Shown: in pieces, positions 11,701 to 23,700 of the stretch
How the letters are laid out: every line of letters begins with the position of its first letter
Position numbering within the stretch: the first letter of the stretch is position 1
Source: Margaritifera margaritifera
Lineage: Eukaryota; Mollusca; Bivalvia; Unionida; Margaritiferidae
Assembly: GCA_029931535.1 (NCBI GenBank)
Contig: JAQPZY010001695.1
Coordinates: forward strand, 4,592,501 to 4,656,500
Length of the DNA: 64,000 nucleotides
Direction of reading: 5' to 3'
Notes under the pieces: generated by a model
Databases searched by the model: none
What the model saw: the letters and a program-made list of their open reading frames with translations, nothing else
What the model was told of the DNA's origin: nothing
Position numbers and translations under genes: made by a program

Positions 11701-14700
11701 CTGAAGTCTTGTTGGTCCTACATTATGGCCACCATCTTGAAAATCTTATCATTACACTTCTCCTGAATGTATGGTAATATCAACATGGGGCTTCCACTAA
11801 AAGTCTTAAAATGACTTACAGATGCTACAAATGGTGTGGATCTAACATCCAACATGGCTGCCATGGTGGCCATCTTGAAAATTGTGTTATCGCTACTCCT
11901 GAATGGATGGTCATGACAATATCTGGTTTCTCTACAAGACTTTTTAGGACATGTGGTTGGTCCTAAATGAAAATGGTGGCCATCCATAAAAAATCTTATT
12001 GCTTCTGTCTGAACTTATGGTCATATCAACATGGTGGCCATCTAAAACAATCTTACAACTACTCCTTTCAAAGGAATGGTGGCATTGACATTGGGTTTCA
12101 CTGAAACACCTTTTACACTATGTACCTGAATGAGACTGGTGCAGATCTGACTCATGTCTGCCCAGTTGTGAGCAAGTTTGATAACCGGCTCTCCTTGACC
12201 TTGCAGTCAAGTTCAAGGTCACTGCTTGCATTTTTCTAGTTCATTAAGCTTATGAACACAGTGACTTTGTACATATACAAATGAATTTTAACCAGATTTT
12301 GTAATTTGTTGATTTTCAATAATTAAGTTGTCTTGTGAGCATGATAACACAAACAAGTATGAATGGATTTTTGTTAAACCCACTTTGTTTATATATCCGA
12401 AGAATACCTTGAATGATGCCAGTTCAGTAACTTGTTTTGTTTTTTTTATAAATATTAATTAATATGGATTAAATCAAACTTAGCATCCAGGTTCAAGGTC
12501 AAAGACCATGAGAAAGGTATTTGTCCTGTACTTATTTTGTAAAATGTTAACTGGGACATAAAAGAAAATATTTTTGTTACAAAATTTGGTATCTTGAACT
12601 TTGTCAAGAATATCTTAGATGATTCTAATACTCAGTATTGGAAAGAAAAATAAAGGAGGGAAGAAACATACTTGTTTATTCCTACAAATTCTTTTTGCCC
12701 AGTGGAGCATCAGCCATTTGAGGGACTGTTTTTATCTGTTTCTAACGTATTGGAGAAAAATAAGTGTTACTTAAGCATTCAAGATACAATCAGATATTAA
12801 TCACTGCTTTTTGTGCACGATGAACATCTCAGACATGGAATAAGATATTGAGGTTCATTCCTGGTGCAGTGTTTAACTATTACATTAGAGTGACACTAGA
12901 CAAGTCTAATTTTAATTATCTTTGTAAGCAAATTAATAATACTACATGTTTTCACAAGATACTATAAAGCTGTCACTACCAAGTATTTGAGGGAGCATAT
13001 CAGACATGAAAAGTAGCAAATTTAAAATTGTTATAATAGTTACCTAAGCTTATGCAATGAAGAAAATCATGAAAAGAAACAAAAATTGAACAATAATTAC
13101 ATTACCTCAACCCCTCTTCTTCAGTGCCCAATAAGGACAGCTGAGAGTTTATTGAGATTTTTCTCTGCACGTTGTTGGCTCAAACAAGCGGTATTGACCA
13201 AATGCGTAATTAATAATTAGTCCTGACAAGAATAGTACTTCTTTAATTATCCCTTAGCCATGCTGATTCTGAGTATTTACTTTCATAGGAGATTTCCACA
13301 AACATGCAAACTGATTAAACACTTCATTTACAGCTTAAGTTATGTGCTTATGAGCGCAGCAATTAAAAGAAACTAGAAAAGAAACTGATTTATTTTAAAA
13401 ACTGAACTTAATCAAAACTGGTATCTAAACAGAGAATTTTTAATATAAATTTACAACATTTCCTGTTTATTCAGCTTTTCTTTTTGGTTTAAAAATCCTG
13501 AGAATGACAAAGTAAGACCTTAGTTATAATATGAGAGGATAATACAGTTCAGAGTTAAGACTGAAGGGGTTATTTTCTATCCATTATATGTGCAAAAAAT
13601 CTGTGCCAGAATTTGGGAATAGTAATGTTTGAGACTACTGTTTCCTCCAGGATCTGAGGATTTATGTATTTTATAGTATAATATACTTTAGTATTGTCTA
13701 TTTTCTGCACCTTGACTGTCCATAAAATAAAAATATGTGAAAAGTACACAACAAATATAAAAATTGTTCAAGCTTACTTTGTTAAATTACAAGTACTGAC
13801 TCGAGTAAGCATTTGACGAGTTTGAATTCACTTGGCAATAAGGCCAAGTGAGCTTAAGGTATGGCCTGCCATTTAGTGTGTGTCTTGCGTCTGTCAGCAA
13901 TTGTTATTTTAAACTTCTCATAAAACTCTGCGCCAATTTTTTTTTATTAGATTTGGCAGGGAGCATACTATCATGAAGAGCTTTCAAATTTATGCAAATG
14001 ATAATAATCTGCCACCAAATATGGCCACTGTTACTAAAATTAGAAAACCTTTAAATGACTTCTCAAAAACTGATTGACAGAATTTGACCAAATTGACACA
14101 AAGCATCCTGGCAAAAAGGGATTTCAAGTTTATGCAAATGATAATCCACCATCAAATATAGCTGCTGTTACTAAAAAATTGAAAATCCTTTAAATGATTT
14201 CTCAGAAACTGCTAAACAGAATTAGACCAAAATTAACAGAATGCATCCTGGTATGAAGTGCTTTCAGTTTCATACAAATAATCCTGATCTGCCATCATAT
14301 ATGGCTGCCACTAAAAATAGACCTTTAAATAACTTCTTAAACGGCTAAACAGAACTTGACAAAAAGCATCATGGCATAAAGGTCTTTCAAATTCGTATAA
14401 ATGATGCAACTTCTCAAAACTGCTCAACAGCATTTGACCAAATTTGACAGAATACATTATGAAATGTGCTTTCAGTTTCATACAAATGATGCTAATCCAC
14501 CATCAAATATGGCTGCCATTACTAAAAGTCGGAAAATCGTTAATCCACTTTTTCTCAAAATCCACTCTGCAGAATTTGACCAAATTTCAATTTGAGAGCA
14601 TCCAGGCAAAAAGAGCTTTCAGGTTTGTGTAATGAAGCAAATTCGCAATCAAATATGGCCACCATTACAAAAAAAATAGAAAACCTTTAATTGACTTCTC

Positions 14701-17700
14701 AAAAAAGAATGCTTAGCAAAATTTGACCAAATTTGACAAAAAGCATCAAGGTATAAAGGGCTTTACAAATTTTTTACAAATGAGGCTGATCTGCCATCAT
14801 TTATAGCCACCATGACAAAAAAAATAAACATATTTAAATGACTTCTCAAAATATGTTTAATAACAGAATTTGACCAAATTTGACAGAAAGCGTCCCGTCA
14901 TTGACAATCTCACCATCCTACATCATATGCAGAATACATCAGGGTTTTTGACTGTGGCTTTATGTGTCAGCCAAACAAAAAATTAGTCAAAGTGTTTCAA
15001 GAAATCAGCCATGCAGCAAAAAACCCAGCAGAGATAAACAGCAACTACTTTGGTGTCTTTCGTTTGCTACATCATTTTTATGAAACATTGCTTATAGTAA
15101 AATATTTAGCAAAAACAAACTGAATTTGATGCCACTATCTTGAAATATACACTTGATTCAGGTTAAGCTTTTGTCTCTGATTTTGCTATGAGCAATATTT
15201 TGTGAAAATGATAATAATGTGCCATAGCACTAAAGTAGAAGCTACTTACCTTAGCTGGTTTTCTTGTCTGAGTGGCTCTAATTCTTTCTGGAACTTGCAA
15301 CATTTTTTTGACTCAGTTAAGAGGGGCTGAGATTTGAAGCTAATACAGAAATGCCTGAAGTGATCCAGATGGCACTGCCATAGGATGGTGAGATTGATCA
15401 CAAGGTCACAGTCATAGAAAATTTTTGTTAAGACAATTCGTTATGCAACAATCTTGCTTGCCCCTTTAACCTTGGGGTCAAGGTCACAGTCATGGAAAAT
15501 TTGTGTTAATATTTTGGTTCAATTTTTGAATTTGCTTATTTTCCTAAACTCCCTGATGAATTTTGTTCATACTTGGGATGAATCATTATGAAGCAAAGAC
15601 CAATCATGCTCATTTGCCTTTTTGACCTGTGTTACAGTTTTGGTTAAAGTTTTTTATTTCTTTATATTTCCTAAACCCCTTGTTGGGTTTTCTTCATACT
15701 TGGGATGAATTATTATGAAGAGGTTGAGTCTGCAGTATGCTCTCTCAACCTTTTGACCTTTTGGTAAAGGTCACTTCTTTTGCAGCAATGCAGCAATTGT
15801 GGGCTAAACATACAGGCACTGGCCTTATTGTTATATGCATCTAATACAACTTGTTGTCCATACAGAAGGAACAACCAACAAGAGAGATTACCCACACTAA
15901 CAATAGCAACCATGTGCTTTCTGTAAGTGAATTTATGCAGTGGCTTGGGTCAGCACTAAAACCCCATGTATGTCACAACAGGTTAACTTCAGGTGGTAAC
16001 CAATCACGTCTTTGTGTTGTTAAATCTACAGAGTAATTCCTGCATGTTAATTCCTGCAAAGTGCCTGTGAACTATTATTAAAATTTTCTGATATGGCTAA
16101 ATTTTTAACAGCACATTACAAACTTATGGAAGCATTTTACAGGAGCATGTCCAAGAATGACTTCAAAAATGATTAAGCCCCTAATAATCTCTAAATGAGT
16201 AATATTCCAAAAATTAAAATGTATTGCCAGTCAGGGAACTGCAAATGGACTATATATATGATATACAGTTTTTTGTCAACCCCACCTTGATACCTTGATA
16301 GAAACTCGACATGGCAATCACTCTGTCAACCATCCATACATACATCCGTATTTGTGTATCACACAGCTTGGAACTATTTAAGTGTTTTTCTCTGATGTTC
16401 GCTCATAGATATTCTTAGATGCACCAAATCAAACTTTTATAAAATGCCAATTTGTTTTGAATTTCATTAACACTATAAAGCTTAAAATATTTAGAAAGCA
16501 TAACAGGAGTATTTAATAAATACAAAACTGCATTCGTGTTTTGTTCTGAGTCAGGGGAAAGAACTCATTTGATATGGCTTACAAATACAATTCAGCCTGA
16601 CAGCCTCAACATATCTCTACGCAGTATCAAACTTATTCTTTCCGCCAGCTTGGACAAAAGCATGTATGTAATTTTAAGCAAATAATAAACACATATGCAC
16701 AATCATAAACACTACTCAAAAGAAGCTAAATGGATGCCCCCTTTATTTTTTTCTTGGAATTTTCAGGTGTATAGGAATGCATCACTCTGATGTTTGTATC
16801 AATACACCTTTAATGCCTGTCAGTATTTATGGCCATAGGAGTACTGTATGTGGACCAGTATTTATGACCATAGGAATACTGTATGTGGACCAGTATTTAT
16901 GACCATAGGAGTACTGTATGTGGAGCAGTATTTATGACCATAGGAGTACTGTATGTGGAGCAGTATTTATGACCATAGGAGTACTGTATGTGGACCAGTA
17001 TTTATGACCATAGGAGTACTGTATGTGGACCAGTATTTATGACCATAGGAGTACTGTATGTGGACCAGTATTTATGACCATAGGAGTACTGTATGTGGAC
17101 CAGTATTTATGACCATAGGAATACTGTATGTGGACCAGTTAACTATTTTGAAGGCAATAGTTGCACAACTTTCAGACTTGTCTGCGAAACATTTTAGCTG
17201 TTGTGTAATAATTAAGTCAGACATCAAACTACCAACAGTGGTTATGGGGATTATGGATTAAATTTAAAATGTATTTTACAAAATTCAGAGAGCAAAAAGT
17301 GTAGATGATGAGGAGGAGGATTGGTGGTTTGGTGTTTAATTACAGAACAACATAAGTAGGTTATTTAGTGCTGAGGCAATTGGTATAAAGTGCCTTGTCC
17401 AAGGACAAAACCATGTAGGCAACGTGGGCTGATCTGATGATAGGATTTGAACCTGCACCTTTTTGGTCCAAAGTCCAGCATGCTAACCACTGCACCACTG
17501 TGGTTACTGTTCCCACTAGTGGCCTCTTTCGAAATGCGGGAGGGCACATTTGGGCCTATACTACATCCCCAAGCCCACAGGGGGTGATAATGATCACTAT
17601 GTAACACATATGTCTTAGAGATAACATCATGTCAGCACTACATTGGCTATGATGCCAATTAAAAAGCTGTAGCATGGGTGTGATAATGACGAGGACGACG

Positions 17701-20700
17701 ATTAATGTTTAATTGTACATCAACACATGAAAGGTTATATCATGCTAAGACAATTGGAGTAATGTACCATGGCAACAGACCCATCCTTGTCTGGGCAAGA
17801 TTCAAACCCATAATTTATGGTTGTGAGTCTGCACACTAACCACTGAGTGACCTCATAGGAGGACAGTTGATTTTTCTGTATGTGCCTCATGTGTTCCTTC
17901 CATTTTTATACAGGATGAGACTGTGTAGTAATGTGACAGAATTTGAAGTGGAGAGAGCCAGAAATTTACTGAAAACTAATTTACTGCTCCAATTGGATGG
18001 TACAACACCTATCTGTGAAGATATTGGCAGGTAAGTTTAGGCATGAAGGAATGTTGGGGACTTTCTGCCTTCAGGTTTTACAGGTCTGGGCTGCATTGAG
18101 CAAGGGTAGCATTACATGGTAAATAGCTTTTGGTCACTGGCTCAACTAAATGGACTGTTAGTTTCTGGCACTTGAGATGAAAGCTTACACTGAAGAGAAA
18201 TTGTGAGCAAATAATATGCTATTTGTTTTAACTCACTTGAGGAAAAAAAAATTACTTGGGGTCTGTACAGCCTAGATGCATGGTTTATTTTATTTTGGTA
18301 AATATTCAGATGTGTCTAAATGCAGAGGTGCCAACCAGTCCAGATTTTTGCATAATATTTACACATTTTTAGTGAAAATTCTGCATTCTGGATTATATTG
18401 ACAACATTCCAGAAAATAAACATTTTATGGGATAACATTTTAAACACCTGTTTTCTATGTGGACACAGTTGGGAAGAAGAAAATAAAAATGTTCATAACG
18501 AGAACCAGTTGATTGGACAGTAATAGGTGAACATGGCCAAAAATGTTGAAGGAATTAATTCAAGGTCCTGGAATTGGAGGAATAGATAAACAATTAATGT
18601 CATTGGACTCTAATTGTTACTGTGTATATAGGAAGATGCAGTATGATTGTATAGAGGTTACCTTTAATGAACACATTATCCATCCTTGATGGTGTGCCTA
18701 GATTCCAAAAAGTAACGCTAGAATTGCTCATATTCATTCTCATGGGTTGGCATCTCCATAAGTGTATGGGTTTTTTCTTGAGACGAGTCATGTTTATTTG
18801 TCACTTGAAGAAGAGTATGGTTTAAAAATCCAGAACATTAAATGTCCCACACAATCCATAATTGGTTTCACCACATTGAAAATTCCTTAACAGAGTGGGT
18901 AATTTAATACGATCTATCTGCCTTCTGCCCAAATTAAGAAAAGGAAATACAAGTGAAACTTTCCTAAACCAGACATGGTTGGGACCAAAAGTTTTGGTAA
19001 TTCTTTAGAGGTGGCCAGTATGTGGAATTTTGCCTAGTATGAGAACAACCCTAATGGGACCAAAATATCTGGCCAGTCTGCAGACAGGAAACCAGGTTAC
19101 AGAGGAAACCAGATTACAGAGGAGACCAGGTTACAGAGGAAACCAGATTTCAGAGGGGACCATGTTACAGAAGAAGTCAGATTATAGATGGGACCAAGTT
19201 ACAGAGGAAGCTGGGTTGCAGAGGTGGTCAGGTTACAGAGGTAGCCAGTATATGGAGGTTTGCCTAGTATAAAAAACTTTTTGCCAGTTGGCAGAGAAGG
19301 CTAGGTTACAGAGGAGGCCAAAATGGAAAAGTGACTTTTTCCTGTTTTGGGGATCCAGAATGGGTCTCTGCTGTCATATCCAGCAGTGTCCGATTTTCCA
19401 AACTGCCATTCTTTAATTAAAAAAAACCTCCCTGATACTACTTTTCTTATACAACCACCTCCCTCATAATGCCCAATTTCTTCCACCCCTGGGCAGCTAG
19501 CAAAGAGAACTTGCACTTTATTGCCGAGCTTTCCTTTCATGTCCCACCATGACATTGATACAGTCTTTCACAGATCTGATGGCACACTGTTTAATAACAT
19601 GGCTGAGTTTAAGATGTTATCAAGAGACGGGGTACTTGGGTTGTAGATAAAATGTAAACAGACAACCTCTGTCACCAACATCACAGTTTTTTGTGCATTC
19701 TGTGGTAGCTTAATCGGCCTAAGCGCTGTATACACTTTCATCAATTCGTGCATAGTGGAAGATTAGAATGTATGCCAGCTGAGCACCCTATTTCTGGGCC
19801 AGTCCATGTATTGTTGACATAAATTTTGACATTTGTGCAGAACCCATATGTACCATTGGATCTTTGTATACATGTTGACAAATAGTGTTGCCTTTGTACA
19901 TCGATACATCTGTCACACAGTCCTTGGTTAAGGTTTGCAATTAGGTCAATTTTTCAGGCACTATGGTAGGGCATCCTTGTTCCCTGAAAATGTAAGTTTC
20001 AAAATTTATATGGCCTTTAGGGCTTTGAGAGATATTTTTCATTTGACTGCTGCTTAATTTCTCACTGCAGCCTTTACTTTTACAGCAGGGAATTGTTGCA
20101 ATGAAGCATTAGTCTTAATACTATATTTAACATTGCAGACAGATGCTTTGCTATGATAGAAGAATTCCAGTCACAGAGCTAGAACATAGGATAGATGTAA
20201 GTGACAAGTGTTGAATTATCATTTGTTTCCAATGTAATTCTCAATTTCTTAAGCAAAAAATATTGCCAGCTACAGTAATACTTTCAAAGCAACTGAAACA
20301 TGGTGAGCACTTTGTCATTACTGCTGGCATCATAATCACCCTAGGTCAGATATTTTTGAATGTTTCTGAGCATGAAACTCTGTCTCAGAATGAGAATCCA
20401 AACAGTTCTTGTCTCACCTGTCTAAGCATTGTGAGACATAGGCATCCATGTGTTTAAGTTCTGTTAATGTTTTGTAATTGTAAAAGGTGGTGGTGGTGGG
20501 GTGTTCATTTTCCAAATTCATTGAGACACGATTGAACACTTCTCAACTGAAGAATGAAGTTAAGCTTAGAAAACTATCATGATTTTGTTAATTTTGAAGT
20601 ATCTGACATAATACCATACATCAGTCTTCTAAATGAATTGGAATTGATAGCTAATTTGGTGGGTTTTTTTTACCTTGTTTGAGTTTTAGTAAGTTTTGAA

Positions 20701-23700
20701 ATGATAGGGCCAGGCCTCAATGTCACCAACATCTCGCAAAGGTAATGATAAAACTGTACCCATTTAATGATAAAACTATACCCATTTAATGATAAAACTG
20801 TACCCATTTAATGATAAAACTGTACACATTTAATGATAAAACTGTACACATTTAATGATAAAACTGTACACATTTAATGATAAAACTAGACCCATTTAAT
20901 GATAAAACTGTACACATTTAATGATAAAACTACACATTTAATGATAAAACTGGGCCCATTTAATGATAAAACTGTACACATTTAATGATAAAACTGTACC
21001 CATTTAATGATAAAACTGTACACATTTTATCAGTCAGACTTTTTAGACCTAAATTTCTGTTTCATATAGTCTACTTCCCAATTTATTTCAGCCAAGAAAT
21101 TTGTGGTCTGACGTACAAGAATTTACATTGATAATCAAAAACTATTAATCTTTGTATTTCATTTATATCTAACAAGAATATGCTTATTACAATGCATGAA
21201 ATTTGTAAAGAAAAATGTCTCTTCAGAGGTCTTTATTAAGAATTATAATACTTTCCTTGCTTACCAATTTTGTCAGTCTGTTGTTAACATGAAAATGGAT
21301 AATTTTCTTTTCTAGGCTGTAAATGCCAAAAAATTGAAAGAAGTTTGTTCCAAATATCTCTATGACAGATGCCCAGCTGTTGCTGCTGTCGGTAAGTTGT
21401 GAGACTGCATTTAGCCTGGAACTCTCATTAACTTGTTTGATAATCAAGAAACTTTAGATGATGTCTGAAGATGTCCACTTAGTCCATTTTTATTACTTCA
21501 CCTGGTTGAAGGCCCAGTGAGCTTATGGTATGACCCTGCATGCATTGCACAACATCAATCAGCTGTTTAGCGTCATCCATGGTGCTGCCTTCAGTAATTG
21601 TTATTTTCAGCTTCTAAAAAAAACCCCACTAAACGTATCTCAACCAAACTTGGCAGACAGCATCCTGGTATGAAGGCCTTTCAGCTTTTTACAAATGATG
21701 CTGATCCACAATTAAATATTTCCACCATTACTAAACACAGAGCTTGAGTAATGGTGAGCAATTTTCTCGCTTAAATATGCCCCCTCCTTTCTACATTCCA
21801 CCTCTATCCAAATATAATGGAGATAAGCCTATAGTGAATAACAAGTGCACAACTCTTCTTAAAATAAAGTGAATACAATGATTGGTCATCATGCATATCT
21901 TTTGATGATGACCATAATATGTACCGACTTTCACAGCGATCAACTGAAAACTGTGAGAGTTATTACATTCACAAAATTCTGCAATATATTGCATCCAGCT
22001 GTAAATCAGTAAGGGTAATAACTCTTACACCAAATTTATCAATATGCATATCTTTAGATGATGACCATAATATGTACCAAGTTTCACCATGGCCGTTAAA
22101 ACACTGCAAGACAAGTTGCATTCACAAGAGTGTTTGACATTGTGTTCAGCTGCGGAACAAAAAGAGCACCAACTGTTAACAAAAATTGCATATGTCAATC
22201 AATAACTGCATCATCAGATGATGACCATAACATGTACGGAGTTTCATGGCAATCCATTGAAAACACCAGAGACTGGTTGCATGAACAAGATTCTGTCATA
22301 TGCTGCTTCCAAGTCAAAAAGAGAAGAACTCAAACAAAAATCACAGGAGAACTCTGATTTGTTGATATGCATATCTTGAGAATATGACCATAATATGTAT
22401 GAAGTTTCACAGCGATCCATCTAATATTCTGTGTTCCCAAGATTCTGTCATATTCAGCTACAAGTTAAAAATGGTAAAAACTCTTTAACAGAAATTGTGG
22501 TACCAAAGTTATTGTCAGCATGCACATCTTAATATGATGACCATAACATTTTGAAGTTTCTTAGTGATCTATTGAAAGATGTGGGACTAGCTGTGTTCGC
22601 AAGATTTTTTCATATGCTGCATATGCAGCTGCACATCAGAAAGGGCAGTAACTCTTACAAACATGGCAGGAGCACAGTGATTTGTTGATATGTGCATTTC
22701 AGATGACAACCATACCATTTACCAGGTCTCATGGCAATCCATTGAAAAATGTTCACAGTATTTTGTCGTGCACTGCATACAGGTGCAAGTCAAGAAGGGC
22801 AATAACTCTTACAAAAATTGCAGAAGAATGGTGATTTTTTGTATATGCTCATCTTCATGTGATAACCATAATATTTACCAAGTTTCATGGCAATCCAGCA
22901 AAAACTGATGGACTAGTTGCATTCAAAAGATTGTTTGCCAGGAAGGACAGATGGACATGAGGATTCTTATATAATTCCAGATTTTTTTTTTTTTAAACAA
23001 CTTCACCAAAACTGCTAAGCAGAATATGAACATATTTGACAGAAATCATCCTGGCATAGAGGTCTTTCAGGTTCATACAAATGATGTCAATCCATCATCA
23101 AATATGGCCACTGTTATTAAATATAGAAAAAGTTTTGAACAACTTCTAAAAAAACCCTCAACAGAATTTGACCAAGTTTTGAAAGCATCCTGCCATAGAG
23201 GGCTTTAAATTTGTACAAATGATACCTTTAGATAAGGCTGTCATTATTAAACGTTGAAAAAACTTTAATAAGGCTTCCTTTCAAAAAGTGCCCAACAGAA
23301 TTTTATCAAATTTGACAGAATTCAGACGGGCATAGGGCTTTCAAATGTATACAAATGATGCTGATCCACCATAAAATATGGCCGCTGTTAGTAATAAAAA
23401 TAGAAAAACTGTTTAAGCAACTTCTTCTGAAAAACCACTAACAGAATTTGACCAAATTTAATGGAAGCATTCTGGCATACATGCCATTCATATTTGTACA
23501 AATGATGCCAATGCTCCATCAGATGTAGCCACCATTACTAAAAACGAAAAAAAAACTTTAAAAGACCTCTTCAAAAACCGCTTAACAGAATTTAGACAAT
23601 TTGACACATAAAGGCCACTGTTACTAAACAACTTCTCAAAAACCAAGCATCATGGCATGAAGGGCTTGTAAGTTTGAACAAACAATTCTTATCCACCATC